From contig CP001769.1 of NCBI GenBank assembly GCA_000024525.1, positions 6,915,001-6,979,000 on the forward strand: a stretch of 64,000 nucleotides of DNA, given 5' to 3'. Of the stretch, positions 16,838 through 25,805 are shown piece by piece. Both the position numbers and the translations under genes were made by a program. Each line of letters starts with the position of its first letter. The first letter of the stretch is position 1. The notes under the pieces are model-generated. The model saw only the letters and a list, made by a program, of their open reading frames with translations, was not told where the DNA came from and made no database searches. This DNA is from Spirosoma linguale DSM 74. Its GTDB lineage: Bacteria > Bacteroidota > Bacteroidia > Cytophagales > Spirosomataceae.

Positions 16838-18658
16838 CTAAGGCTTCTTCCGCTTCAACGCCAGGTCATGGGCCGTGTCGTAATAGGACCTGAGGCTACT
16901 CCAATCAAAGACATCGGCAATACTCTCTACGCGGTTGCGCTGCTGAATCCGGTCGCGCTGGGCCATCCGTACGAAACGATAGAGCACATCGGCCAACTGG
17001 TCAGCAGCTTCGTCGAAGGACTGCGTCCGGCGGTTGATGACGTAAATACCCCGGTTTTCGTAGTCGCGCATGATCTGCATGATGAAATCGCCGAAGCCCG
17101 ACTGATCGCTGGTAACGGTCGGAATACCGCGCACAACGCATTCCAGCGGTGTGTATCCCCAGGGCTCATAGTAGCTTGGGAAAACGCCGAGGTGACACCC
17201 GCGAACGAACTGGCTGTAATCCAGCCCGAAAAGCGGGTTAGTTGAGGCAATGAAGTCCGGATGGTAGACGATCTTGACCCGGTCATACTCATTATTAACC
17301 AGGTTAGCCTGACGAATGAATCGCGTCATGTCGTCTTCCTGCACCAGATTATGGGTCACGAAAGGCGGTAAATGCTTCGTTTTCCAACTCTGCACCGTTC
17401 GCCGAAGCCGGAGCCGCCAGTATTCATCGACAAAGTTGTTCAGGTCGGGCAGCGACGTGCCGTTCGGATCGGATGCCGCAGCCTGGAACAGCCGTTCGCC
17501 AACCTGTTTTTCGATGCTCTCGCAAGTTTCCTGAATCTCATCCAGTAACGCACGCGAGTGAAGTACATCCGGATTGATAGAGGTATAAGGCTGCTTGGTG
17601 ACCATAAACATAACAACGGTCATGTCCATGCCAGCCTCGCGCATCCGGTAATTCAGCCGGGCGAGGGCTTCGAGGGTCAGGTCATACCCTTTGTTGGAAA
17701 ACTCAAATCGGCCGGAGGTAAAGAAATACAGGGTTTTTTCCAGGTCAAACGAATAGCTCTGGAAGAAGTGACCCATCACAAACTCATGAATCTTCTGCTT
17801 GTACCGAACGTGCAGGTTCTGAAACTCGTGGACGGCCGCAAAGCGAGTGACGTTCAAGCCGTTGGGTAAGACCAGGTCCGGGTTTCGGCCCAGAAAAACC
17901 TCGCACTCGCGGGCGGTAACATCACTGACCGTGGTAAACACATGCGCCTGCATGGCCGCGAGACGCTCGATGGTTGCCTGGGTATCGATGCCATAATGCA
18001 GGGCTTCCCGCTTCCAGTCGAAGAAAGGCAGTTTGCCGTAAAAACCCGGCTCATTCTGAGCCAGATAGCGCCCCAGCATGGTAGCGTGGGTCGTAAAGAC
18101 GGTGGCTACCTTAACGTTGTTGCGACGCAGGTCGGGCAGACCGGTGCTGGCCATCCACTCGTGGAAATGGGCAACGAAATCAACCCGGCGGGCATGGTCA
18201 TCGGCTAGCAGGGTGATAAATACGCGGACCATCTCCCCAAAGGCAATCGTTTGATTGACGAGGTCCTCGATATTCAGCGTCGAAAGCTGATAGTTCAGCC
18301 AAAGCTGCGTTTTAATTTCGTTGAGCTGTTCGACCGTAATGCTGTTAATGTCGAACAGCACTACCCGCGGGCGACCCGTAACGAGCCAGTATCCATACTC
18401 TACCCGATAGCCCAACTGCCGCATCTTCCGAACCGTCTGCCCGATTTCTGTTTCGTCGGAGTCGGTAATGGGTTCAAACTCGGCCGCTGAGCGCTGGGGG
18501 AAATAGGGACCAAGAGCCACGTAGTTATCGTCCCACTTCTCGACCATTGCCGGCACTTTCGACCGAATCACTGTATAAATTCCACCTACTTGATTACACA
18601 CCTCCCAGGCGATTTCCAGTAGTAATTTTCGCTTCGATGTTGAAAATACCGCTTCCAA
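16838..18658 (-). CDS. Glycogen synthase, eukaryote-like GT3/GYS type
   Basis: 606 residues. The N-terminus LLLEIAWEVCNQVGGIYTVI is the sugar-nucleotide loop of GYS-type synthases, and the C-terminal part has GVFPSYYEPWGYTPLECVVRGIPTVTSDQSGFGDF, with the conserved E-x7-E region. The length fits the shorter bacterial members of the animal/fungal-type family rather than GlgA (about 480 residues). It transfers glucose from UDP-glucose to growing glycogen. The next gene begins immediately after its stop codon. Confidence 0.88.
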   Translation of the reverse strand: MEAVFSTSKRKLLLEIAWEVCNQVGGIYTVIRSKVPAMVEKWDDNYVALGPYFPQRSAAEFEPITDSDETEIGQTVRKMRQLGYRVEYGYWLVTGRPRVVLFDINSITVEQLNEIKTQLWLNYQLSTLNIEDLVNQTIAFGEMVRVFITLLADDHARRVDFVAHFHEWMASTGLPDLRRNNVKVATVFTTHATMLGRYLAQNEPGFYGKLPFFDWKREALHYGIDTQATIERLAAMQAHVFTTVSDVTARECEVFLGRNPDLVLPNGLNVTRFAAVHEFQNLHVRYKQKIHEFVMGHFFQSYSFDLEKTLYFFTSGRFEFSNKGYDLTLEALARLNYRMREAGMDMTVVMFMVTKQPYTSINPDVLHSRALLDEIQETCESIEKQVGERLFQAAASDPNGTSLPDLNNFVDEYWRLRLRRTVQSWKTKHLPPFVTHNLVQEDDMTRFIRQANLVNNEYDRVKIVYHPDFIASTNPLFGLDYSQFVRGCHLGVFPSYYEPWGYTPLECVVRGIPTVTSDQSGFGDFIMQIMRDYENRGIYVINRRTQSFDEAADQLADVLYRFVRMAQRDRIQQRNRVESIADVFDWSSLRSYYDTAHDLALKRKKP

Positions 18659-18753
18659 ATTAGTTAGTAGTTTTGGCGCAATGGTTGATCATAACGGTTT
18701 ATAGCGCCTTTGCTGTGCAAATAAACGATATAAACAATAAGAGATAAATTTGT

Positions 18754-19776
18754 TTATTTTAAATATGACTTAGCGTCAGTCACTTCTGTCTTGTTATTCT
18801 TCGACAAGGTGATGTTAAAGCCCGGCTGAATACTGAACGCGCCGTGTTCGCCTTGTTTGTTCACCGCCAGAAAACCAACCTGTATATCCTTGAACTCCTG
18901 TTTGTTGACAATTCGGAGTGCGGCTTCTTCGCAGGCCTGTTGGGGCGTTCGGCCCTGCCGCATCAGCTCAACCACCAGGAATGAGCCACAGGTGCGCATC
19001 ACCAGCTCACCAAGGCCAGTGGCGCAGGCCCCGCCAATTTCGTTATCGACAAACAAACCCGCGCCAATAATGGGGGAGTCGCCAACGCGGCCCCGCATTT
19101 TGTAAGCTAAACCGCTAGTGGTGCAGGCACCTGAAATATTGCCCTTTGCATCAATGGCCAGCATACCAATGGTGTCGTGCCGTTCAATATTGGCAATGGG
19201 TTTATATTTGGCTGTTTTGAGCCATTCTTTCCATTCCTTCTCGGCTTTTGCCGTGAGCATTTTCTCCTTTTTAAAACCTTGGGCAAGGGCAAATTGAAGG
19301 GCGCCCTCGCCACTGAGCATAACGTGGGGAGTTTTCTCCATCACGGCTCTGGCTACCGAGATTGGGTGCATAATATGCTCCAGAAAGGTAACCGAGCCGG
19401 CATTTCCTTTCTCGTCCATAATACAGGCATCGAGAGTAACGTGACCGTCGCGGTCGGGGCGGCCACCGTAGCCAACGCTCATATCGTCGGGGTCGGCTTC
19501 GGGAATGCGAACACCGGCTTCAACGGCATCCAGTGCGCTGCCGCCTTTATCAAGTACGGCCTGAGCAGCTGCATTGGCTTTTGGCTGTTTCCAGGTCGAA
19601 ATAACCAGTGGACCGGATGGTGGCGGGCCAATAGGCAACGAGTTTTGGCTGAGTGCCCGAGGTACCGAAAGAGGGTCTATATTGCCGGTAAAGGTTGATC
19701 TTGAGCGGCTAAACGATAGAGAAGGGAGAAGCCCGGCCAGGGAGCCAAGCGTTAGAAAACGGCGTCTATTTACCAT
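18754..19776 (-). CDS. N4-(beta-N-acetylglucosaminyl)-L-asparaginase (glycosylasparaginase), exported
   Basis: 340 residues. A twin-arginine-type leader (NRRRFLTLGSLAGLLPS) suggests folded export. The Ntn-hydrolase core has NIERHDTIGMLAIDAKGNISG, in which the Thr after HD is the autocatalytic nucleophile, followed by GRVGDSPIIGAGLF. The precursor self-cleaves before that Thr. The enzyme splits the GlcNAc-Asn bond of N-glycan remnants, fitting a degrader of glycoproteins. It stands alone, divergent from purU. Confidence 0.92.
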   Translation of the reverse strand: MVNRRRFLTLGSLAGLLPSLSFSRSRSTFTGNIDPLSVPRALSQNSLPIGPPPSGPLVISTWKQPKANAAAQAVLDKGGSALDAVEAGVRIPEADPDDMSVGYGGRPDRDGHVTLDACIMDEKGNAGSVTFLEHIMHPISVARAVMEKTPHVMLSGEGALQFALAQGFKKEKMLTAKAEKEWKEWLKTAKYKPIANIERHDTIGMLAIDAKGNISGACTTSGLAYKMRGRVGDSPIIGAGLFVDNEIGGACATGLGELVMRTCGSFLVVELMRQGRTPQQACEEAALRIVNKQEFKDIQVGFLAVNKQGEHGAFSIQPGFNITLSKNNKTEVTDAKSYLK

Positions 19777-19826
19777 ACATATAAGGCTTACGGCTCAAAT
19801 TAAAGGAATAAACGCTTGGCATTTAC

Positions 19827-19834
19827 TACTTTTG
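19827..19834 (+). promoter_or_regulatory. Candidate Bacteroidota -7 element upstream of purU
   Basis: TACTTTTG matches the TAnnTTTG -7 consensus exactly and lies 22 bp before the purU ATG at 19857. No TTG at the expected 17-20 bp upstream distance is visible, so the -33 half is weak or absent. Confidence 0.4.
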
Positions 19835-19856
19835 GCCGATTTATTCGAAACGCTTT

Positions 19857-20777
19857 ATGACGGCTCCTGATAAACATATATTGCTCATGGATGGCCCCGA
19901 CAGCAAGGGACTGATCTATCACGTGACCGGCGTATTGTTCCGGCACAATCTGAATATCATCCATAATGACGAGTACGTGAGTCCGTCGGGGCGGTTTTTC
20001 ATGCGCACGGAGTTTGAAGCTACCGGGGGGGCGGATACTTTCGACAGTGCGGCTTTGTTACAAGAGTTGACATCAACGATACCGGGCTCAGAAGCGACTG
20101 AAAATGGCCGTCCGGCAGGTCATTCTACGCCGTCAAATACAGCTTATCAAGCCGGAATCACCTTTCGGCTGAATCCCAAGCGTAAAAAGAATATTGTGGT
20201 GATGGTAACGAAGGAACATCATTGCCTTGGCGAACTCCTTATCCGCTATGCGTTCGATGAGCTGGATGCGGATATTCTGGCCGTGGTGAGCAATTACAAT
20301 AGTCTACAACCACTGGTCAGCAAGTTTGGTATTCCTTTCCATTATATATCGCACGAAGGAAAGAGCCGGGAAGAACATGAAGAAGCCATTTTACGGACGC
20401 TGGCTATTTATGAACCAGAGTACCTTGTGCTGGCTAAATATATGCGTGTGCTGACGCCCGGTTTTGTCAATCGTTTTCCAAACCGGATCGTCAATATTCA
20501 TCACTCCTTTCTACCCGCCTTTGTCGGGGCCAATCCATACCGGCAGGCGTATGAGCGGGGGGTAAAGATTATTGGTGCCACGGCTCACTTCGTCAATAAC
20601 GATCTGGACGAAGGGCCAATTATTGCCCAGAACGTAAAAGAAGTGGACCACCGCCATAGCGCAGCCGATATGGCCACGGAAGGCAAGGACGTTGAAAAAA
20701 TTGTGCTGTCGCAGGCGTTGAAATTAGTCTTTAACGACCGGGTCTTTATTTCGGGGAACCGGGCGATTGTCTTGTAA
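19857..20777 (+). CDS. purU: Formyltetrahydrofolate deformylase
   Basis: 306 residues: an ACT-type regulatory domain at 1-85 (LLMDGPDSKGLIYHVTGVLF) and a formyltransferase-like catalytic domain at about 110-290 with IVNIHHSFLPAFVGANPY and HFVNNDLDEGPIIAQ (catalytic Asn/His/Asp set). The inter-domain insert (about 80-100) is polar and slightly long. It hydrolyses 10-formyl-THF to formate and THF, supplying formate and balancing one-carbon pools. It overlaps the convergent cutC gene by 32 bp. Confidence 0.92.
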   Translation: MTAPDKHILLMDGPDSKGLIYHVTGVLFRHNLNIIHNDEYVSPSGRFFMRTEFEATGGADTFDSAALLQELTSTIPGSEATENGRPAGHSTPSNTAYQAGITFRLNPKRKKNIVVMVTKEHHCLGELLIRYAFDELDADILAVVSNYNSLQPLVSKFGIPFHYISHEGKSREEHEEAILRTLAIYEPEYLVLAKYMRVLTPGFVNRFPNRIVNIHHSFLPAFVGANPYRQAYERGVKIIGATAHFVNNDLDEGPIIAQNVKEVDHRHSAADMATEGKDVEKIVLSQALKLVFNDRVFISGNRAIVL

Positions 20778-21495
20778 TTGCGACCAGCGCCCTTACTTTT
20801 TCTTCGTTTGCTTCGATATGTTCGTATTCATCGGGTACGGCTGAGGCCATGGAAACGGCGGGCTGACGAAATTCCATCCGGCTGTTTTCTGTGTGGCTAC
20901 CGCTGGAATGAAGGGCATCTGCCCCTGCGTCAATAAATAAAGCCGCGTTTGAGGCATTTACACCAGCACCCGCCATGACTTCAATGCGTCCGGCAGACTG
21001 CTTTGCCAGTTGCCGAATAACGGATAAGCCCGCTTCGGCGGTTTGGTGCTGGCCGGAGGTAAGAATCCGAACGGCACCGGTACGAATAACGGCTTCCAGG
21101 GCTTCGAACGGATCGCGGGTCATGTCGAAAGCCCGATGAAACGTAACGGGTAGCGGGTGCGCCAGTTCTACCAGCGCACGGGTAGTTGCTTCATCGACGG
21201 TGCCGTCGGCCTGCAAAATACCCAGAACCAGTCCATCCGCGCCCAGTGCTTTTGCCAGACTAATATCCGCCCGCATCACCGCCAGTTCCGTGTCAGAATA
21301 TAGAAAATCGCCCCCGCGTGGCCGAATCATTACGTAAATGGGTATGTGAATTTGCTGTCGGACGAGCTGGATCAAGCCTGCACTCGGTGTGGTTCCTCCC
21401 TCGGCCATACCGCCACACAATTCTATTCGTCCGGCACCTGCCCGTTGGGCTGTAAGGCATGAATCGAGGGAGTAAGCGCATACTTCAAGTAGCAT
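20746..21495 (-). CDS. cutC: CutC family protein (copper homeostasis)
   Basis: 249 residues from the ATG at 21495, which begins MLLEVCAYSLDSCLTAQRAG as in the family; an in-frame ATG 14 codons upstream has no family match. TIM-barrel motifs include GAGRIELCGGMAEGG, IPIYVMIRPRGGDF, VTFHRAFDM and RILTSGQ. CutC was named for copper tolerance in E. coli, but its molecular function is unsettled. The 3' end overlaps purU by 32 bp in convergent orientation. Confidence 0.92.
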   Translation of the reverse strand: MLLEVCAYSLDSCLTAQRAGAGRIELCGGMAEGGTTPSAGLIQLVRQQIHIPIYVMIRPRGGDFLYSDTELAVMRADISLAKALGADGLVLGILQADGTVDEATTRALVELAHPLPVTFHRAFDMTRDPFEALEAVIRTGAVRILTSGQHQTAEAGLSVIRQLAKQSAGRIEVMAGAGVNASNAALFIDAGADALHSSGSHTENSRMEFRQPAVSMASAVPDEYEHIEANEEKVRALVAITRQSPGSPK

Positions 21496-21746
21496 AGTCG
21501 TACAGTTGATGGGTATGTATAAAAATTTACGCGTCAATGGGGCGGCTTACCGGGAATTGGTAAGTCATAAGTGTGGTAAAATAAGGGTCTTTAAGCAATT
21601 AAAATAAACCGTTAAATATACATGTTTGGATGTTACACCTTAAATGACATCTTTATCCCACCGAAGAGAAACAATACTCTATTTTACACGTTAATGGCCT
21701 AAATCCTGTTAAAAGAACGGTTGCGAACATTTTTGCTGAAAAGAGC

Positions 21747-21774
21747 TTGGATATTAACGGTTTTTTTACTTTTG
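21747..21774 (+). promoter_or_regulatory. Bacteroidota-type promoter of the DUF2795 gene
   Basis: TTG at 21747-21749 and TACTTTTG at 21767-21774 (exact TAnnTTTG) are spaced by 17 bp, as expected for the primary sigma factor of this phylum. The ATG at 21815 lies about 40 bp downstream. Confidence 0.6.
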
Positions 21775-21814
21775 CACCCTTGTTAAAAGCAGTCATTAAA
21801 ATATCGAACACACT

Positions 21815-22036
21815 ATGTACTGGACACTCGAACTAGCATCCTATTTGGAAGATGCGCCCTGGCCTGCCACCAAAGACGAATTGATTGATTATTCCATTCG
21901 CTCAGGAGCCCCTCTCGAAGTTGTTGAAAATCTTCAGGAACTTGAAGATGATGGGCAACCCTATGAGAGCATTGAAGAAATCTGGCCGGATTATCCAACC
22001 AAGGATGATTTCTTCTTCAACGAAGACGAGTATTGA
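21815..22036 (+). CDS. DUF2795 family small acidic protein
   Basis: 73 residues starting MYWTLELASYLEDAPWPATK with the DUF2795 core (ATKDELIDYSIRSGAPLEVVENL) and a very acidic C-terminus (KDDFFFNEDEY). Members of this family are small helical proteins of unknown role, abundant in Bacteroidota. A good promoter and a terminator make it a monocistronic, probably well-expressed gene. Confidence 0.8.
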   Translation: MYWTLELASYLEDAPWPATKDELIDYSIRSGAPLEVVENLQELEDDGQPYESIEEIWPDYPTKDDFFFNEDEY

Positions 22037-22056
22037 TCCATTCAGGCATCCTTATT

Positions 22057-22094
22057 AAAAAAGGCGTATCCAGTTAGAGGAATACGCCTTTTTT
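22057..22094 (+). terminator. Intrinsic terminator of the DUF2795 gene
   Basis: A 13-bp perfect stem, 22057-22069 with 22082-22094 (core GGCGTAT/ATACGCC), a 12-nt loop and six T residues. It begins 20 bp after the stop codon. Confidence 0.88.
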
Positions 22095-22106
22095 AATGCT
22101 GTTAGT

Positions 22107-22180
22107 GTACCTACGGACTTTAGTCCGTAAACAAAAGACTTTCTGATCAACGCCGAACACGGGCTAAAGCCCATGGGTAC
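22107..22180. repeat. Paired-palindrome repeat with covarying arms
   Basis: Left 22107-22129 and the reverse complement of right 22158-22180 agree at 18 of 23 positions, and the five differences are all transitions. Each arm is itself a small hairpin (ACGGACTTTAGTCCGT on the left, GGGCTAAAGCCC on the right). The inner pairs are kept in both arms, so the hairpins rather than the exact sequence seem to be conserved. Confidence 0.6.
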
Positions 22181-22186
22181 GTACGG

Positions 22187-22663
22187 TCAATCAGCCTGCA
22201 CCTCTTTTTTTACCGTTTTCACAGGACGGTCGTACTTTTTGGGGGCATACAGAAAGCCGAATGCTTCGGCACCTTCTTTCGAGTGTACTTTATGGTGAAT
22301 GTAATGCGCCCGCATGATGCGTTGCATGTAGCGGCCACTCGTATCGATTTTCATCTTCACCCGGCGATGAACAATGATGTCGTGGAAGATGAAGTAAAAC
22401 AAGCCATAAAGGGTTACACCCGCCCCAATCCAGGTCAGGAAGCTGAGTTCAGGAATAGCTACGCCGGCCAGAAACATACTAATGGCCGTTAGGCTAAAGA
22501 CAACGGCAAACAAATCGTTTACTTCGAAAAAACCGTTGTGATGGTTGTGGTGGTCGCGGTGCCAGCTCCATAAAAAGCCGTGCATAACGTACTTGTGCGT
22601 AAACCATGCCACGCCTTCCATAAACAGGAAAGTCCCTAGTACCAAAGCAACATTTACCAGCAT
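22187..22663 (-). CDS. crtZ: Beta-carotene hydroxylase, CrtZ type
   Basis: 158 residues, four membrane segments and the full di-iron histidine set: HKYVMH, HRDHHNHH, HDIIVHRR and HYIHHKVH. CrtZ adds hydroxyl groups to the beta rings of carotenoids, giving zeaxanthin-type pigments that are common in coloured Cytophagales. No other carotenoid gene lies nearby, so the pathway must be elsewhere on the chromosome. A related fatty-acid hydroxylase is the alternative, but length and motif spacing favour CrtZ. Confidence 0.88.
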   Translation of the reverse strand: MLVNVALVLGTFLFMEGVAWFTHKYVMHGFLWSWHRDHHNHHNGFFEVNDLFAVVFSLTAISMFLAGVAIPELSFLTWIGAGVTLYGLFYFIFHDIIVHRRVKMKIDTSGRYMQRIMRAHYIHHKVHSKEGAEAFGFLYAPKKYDRPVKTVKKEVQAD

Positions 22664-22832
22664 TTTTGTGTTTCTTTAGTAGTGCAGGTTACCAATAAAC
22701 AAGCCATCAAAGGTCTTGTACCGAGCCTGCACCGAAGGTCAGATGATATGCTCTACTAACGGTTTGTGTCGCTGAAAAGTTGACCCACATACCAGTAGTT
22801 TTCAACGCAAAGTAGAGATACGAGACGATTAC

Positions 22833-22862
22833 TTGCAAATTTGTGGAAAATTCGTATCTTTA
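22833..22862 (+). promoter_or_regulatory. Promoter of the AlbA-domain gene, deciding its start
   Basis: TTG at 22833-22835 and TATCTTTA at 22855-22862 (7 of 8 to TAnnTTTG) are 19 bp apart. The element overlaps an in-frame GTG at 22843, so translation should begin downstream at ATG 22885. Confidence 0.5.
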
Positions 22863-22884
22863 TACCAAGTCAGTGCTCAACCAG

Positions 22885-23553
22885 ATGAACCCATCGGTTA
22901 TGGACTATCAGGCACTCAAAAACCTGGTCAGGCGGGGAGAGGGTAGCAATTTAGAGTTCAAGCTGAAAACGAACCATCCCGAGAAAATTATTCGGGGCGT
23001 CGTCGCTTTCGCTAATACAAACGGTGGAGTCATGCTCATTGGCGTCGGTGACGACAAGAAGATTCCCGGGCTCAAATACGCCGATGAGGACGAGTACCTG
23101 CTCGTTCGGGCTATCAACAAGTTTTGTTTCCCACGTATTTCATACACCATTGAACGCGTACAGCTCTACGACGAGCGCGAAGTTCTCGTGATCCGTGTGC
23201 CCCAAAGCCCAACACGGCCGCATTATATTATTCCTGACCCGGCTGAGCCCGATAATAAAAAGGCTTACGTGCGCGTCGGCGACAAGTCCGTTCAGGCCAG
23301 CCGCGAAGTGCGTGAAATACTAAAGGGTGAACAGGCCGAGCGCGACATCCGCTTCACCTACGGGGAAAAAGAGAAAAAGCTCATGCAGCATTTGGGTGAG
23401 CACAATAGCATAACGGTCGACCTGTTTGCCTCGATTGCGGGCATTTCCCGCCGAATTGCGTCCCGAACGTTGGTATTGCTCGTATTGGCCCACGTACTGG
23501 AAATCCATCCCAGCGACGTAATGGATAAATATACACCCCGTCTGGTTCAATAA
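22885..23553 (+). CDS. Schlafen AlbA_2 domain protein (divergent AAA-4 type)
   Basis: About 222 residues from ATG 22885. The AlbA_2 core is GEGSNLEFKLKTNHPEKIIRG, then AFANTNGGVMLIGVGDD (the Schlafen-like nucleotide or nucleic-acid-binding core), followed by VRVGDKSVQASREVREIL. A C-terminal helix-turn-helix-like part (HNSITVDLFASIAGISRRIAS) suggests DNA binding, so it could be a transcription regulator; this is inference. It is monocistronic between crtZ and the OPT transporter. Confidence 0.75.
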   Translation: MNPSVMDYQALKNLVRRGEGSNLEFKLKTNHPEKIIRGVVAFANTNGGVMLIGVGDDKKIPGLKYADEDEYLLVRAINKFCFPRISYTIERVQLYDEREVLVIRVPQSPTRPHYIIPDPAEPDNKKAYVRVGDKSVQASREVREILKGEQAERDIRFTYGEKEKKLMQHLGEHNSITVDLFASIAGISRRIASRTLVLLVLAHVLEIHPSDVMDKYTPRLVQ

Positions 23554-23634
23554 TGTCAAGGTCAACTTTCGGTATGTTCCGATAATGTCTTACTTTGTTA
23601 TGCTCAGGAATGACGCATCACAAACCCCTAGACA

Positions 23635-25701
23635 ATGGCCTTAACCCCACCCGCCCATAAACCCTTTGTTCCGGCAACGGAATCGCCCGCCGAGTTTACG
23701 CTGAAAGCAGTTATCACCGGCGCGGTATTTGGCGTCCTCTTTGGCGCAGCAACGGTTTACCTCTCGCTGAAAGCCGGGCTATCTGTGTCGGCTTCCATTC
23801 CCATCGCGGTGCTGGCCATTTCCCTCGGCCGTCGATTTCTGAATACGACAATTCTTGAGAATAATATCATCCAGACCACTGGTTCAGCGGGAGAGAGTAT
23901 TGCATCCGGAGTAGTGTTTACCATGCCGGGGTTCCTCTTCTTGACCAACGGTTCCGGGGCCGATTTTTTTAATTACTGGACGATTCTTACGCTGGCTATT
24001 CTGGGTGGACTGATCGGTACGTTGATGATGATTCCGCTGCGTCGGTCGCTTATTGTGCAGGAACACGGCACCCTGCCGTATCCGGAGGGGACCGCCTGTG
24101 CGTCTGTCCTGATTGCCGGGGAGAAAGGCGGTGACTTTGCCAAAACGGCCTACCAGGGGCTGGGGGCAGCACTTATCTATGCCTTTCTCCAGAAAGTGCT
24201 GCACATCATTGCCGAAGTGCCGGTATGGGCCACGAAGCAGGCCAATCGGTATTTCCCATCGGCGCAGGTAGCGGGCGAAATAACGCCCGAGTATCTGGGT
24301 GTAGGTTATATTATTGGTTTCCGGATTTCGGCGGTGCTGGTCGGTGGCGGTATTCTGGCCTGGCTGGGGCTTATTCCGCTCCTGGCTTCTGTTGTGCCGG
24401 GCGACACGATAGCGTTGCAATTACAGAAACTGGGCTATCTCGATAACCTCCAAACCGTCGGTGGCCCGGGTGGCTGGAATCCGGCTACGCACACGTTCTC
24501 AGACACGGCAGCGGCCATCTATCGGGCATATATCCGGCAGATTGGGGCTGGTGCCGTAACCGCCGGTGGGTTCATGACGCTTATAAAAACCATTCCAACC
24601 ATTGTCTCTTCGTTTAAGCAGAGTTTCAGCAAAACCTCGATCAACGCCATCGAAGCCGAAAATGCGATGAGCGGACACAGCGGCATTCCCCGAACAGAAC
24701 AGGACTTGAGCGTGCGGATCGTTATTATTGGTAGCATTGTGCTGGCAGCTCTGATGGTTATATTACCCCAAATCCCCGGCGATTCTATATTGACTAAATT
24801 ACTGATCGCTGTACTTGTCATTGTATTCGGCTTCTTTTTCGTTACTGTGGCCAGCCGAATTGTGGGGCTGATCGGGTCAAGCTCGTCACCCGTTTCTGGA
24901 ATGACCATTGCCACGATCATGGGCACGTCGCTGGTGTTCATTGGCTTCGGTCTGACCGGGAAACTGTATGAACCCGCCGTTTTGGTTGTGGGAAGCATGA
25001 TTTGTGTGGCGGCTGCCAATGCCGGTGCAACCTCGCAGGATCTCAAAACCGGATACATCGTCGGCGCGACGCCGAAATACCAACAAATGGCCTTGTTTAT
25101 CGGCGTCATAGTATCGTCGCTGGTCGTGGGAGCAACGGTCAAGATTCTGGACACCCCCACGCCTGATCTGCTGGCGCAGGGTATTACGCACGCCATTGGC
25201 TCCGATAAGTTCCCGGCTCCGCAGGGTACACTGATGGCCACCCTCATCAAAGGTTTATTGTCATTCAACCTCGACTGGCAGTTTGTGCTCGTAGGTGCCT
25301 TTATTGCTTTTGTGTTCGAGTTAGTGGGCGTGAGTGCGCTGGCGTTTGCGGTGGGCTTGTATTTACCGCTGTCGACTACACTACCCATTTTTGCCGGTGG
25401 TCTGGTCAAAGCCATCGTCGACGCCAACAAGAAACGGAAAGGTATTGTGGAGGAAGATGCCGATCTGGGTAAGGGAAATCTGTTTGCAACGGGTCTGGTT
25501 GCCGGAGGAGCCTTAGCAGGGGTAGCCGTAGCCTTGCTATCCGTCAACGCATCCATCTACAATGGGCTGGCCTCGCTTACGCTGGAGCCTTTGCTGGGTA
25601 GCGCATTGGGAGAAGGCGGCTACATGCTGCTGGGTGCGTTGTTGTTCGTTGGTCTGGCAATTGTACTATGGCGCGTAGGTGAACAGAAACAGGAAGGCTG
25701 A
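23635..25701 (+). CDS. OPT family oligopeptide/metal-chelate transporter
   Basis: 688 residues with about 15 hydrophobic helices, matching the bacterial OPT family. Diagnostic stretches are NIIQTTGSAGESIASGVVFTMPG, PYPEGTACASVLIAGEKGG and GATSQDLKTGYIVGATPKYQQ. OPT proteins import peptides, glutathione or metal-siderophore complexes by proton coupling; the substrate cannot be read from sequence. It appears to be a single-gene unit. GC-rich codon use matches the neighbours. Confidence 0.9.
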   Translation: MALTPPAHKPFVPATESPAEFTLKAVITGAVFGVLFGAATVYLSLKAGLSVSASIPIAVLAISLGRRFLNTTILENNIIQTTGSAGESIASGVVFTMPGFLFLTNGSGADFFNYWTILTLAILGGLIGTLMMIPLRRSLIVQEHGTLPYPEGTACASVLIAGEKGGDFAKTAYQGLGAALIYAFLQKVLHIIAEVPVWATKQANRYFPSAQVAGEITPEYLGVGYIIGFRISAVLVGGGILAWLGLIPLLASVVPGDTIALQLQKLGYLDNLQTVGGPGGWNPATHTFSDTAAAIYRAYIRQIGAGAVTAGGFMTLIKTIPTIVSSFKQSFSKTSINAIEAENAMSGHSGIPRTEQDLSVRIVIIGSIVLAALMVILPQIPGDSILTKLLIAVLVIVFGFFFVTVASRIVGLIGSSSSPVSGMTIATIMGTSLVFIGFGLTGKLYEPAVLVVGSMICVAAANAGATSQDLKTGYIVGATPKYQQMALFIGVIVSSLVVGATVKILDTPTPDLLAQGITHAIGSDKFPAPQGTLMATLIKGLLSFNLDWQFVLVGAFIAFVFELVGVSALAFAVGLYLPLSTTLPIFAGGLVKAIVDANKKRKGIVEEDADLGKGNLFATGLVAGGALAGVAVALLSVNASIYNGLASLTLEPLLGSALGEGGYMLLGALLFVGLAIVLWRVGEQKQEG

Positions 25702-25805
25702 AAAGTCTACCGGTGGGTAAATTGGCTGGAGCCAAGGGCTGAATGCTGATATTTATTGGTTAATTAACTCTTTGCTTTTCAAGTTTTTAACCTACCCTCA
25801 TACAC

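Noticed and set aside
22843..22884. GTG start for the AlbA-domain protein
   Set aside because: It lies inside the likely promoter (TTG 22833, TATCTTTA 22855), so it would be upstream of the transcript start.
24519..25556. A 345-codon open frame antisense to the OPT transporter gene
   Set aside because: Low-complexity Thr/Ala/Pro/Ile composition typical of an antisense reading of a GC-rich membrane-protein gene; the sense protein has clear family motifs.
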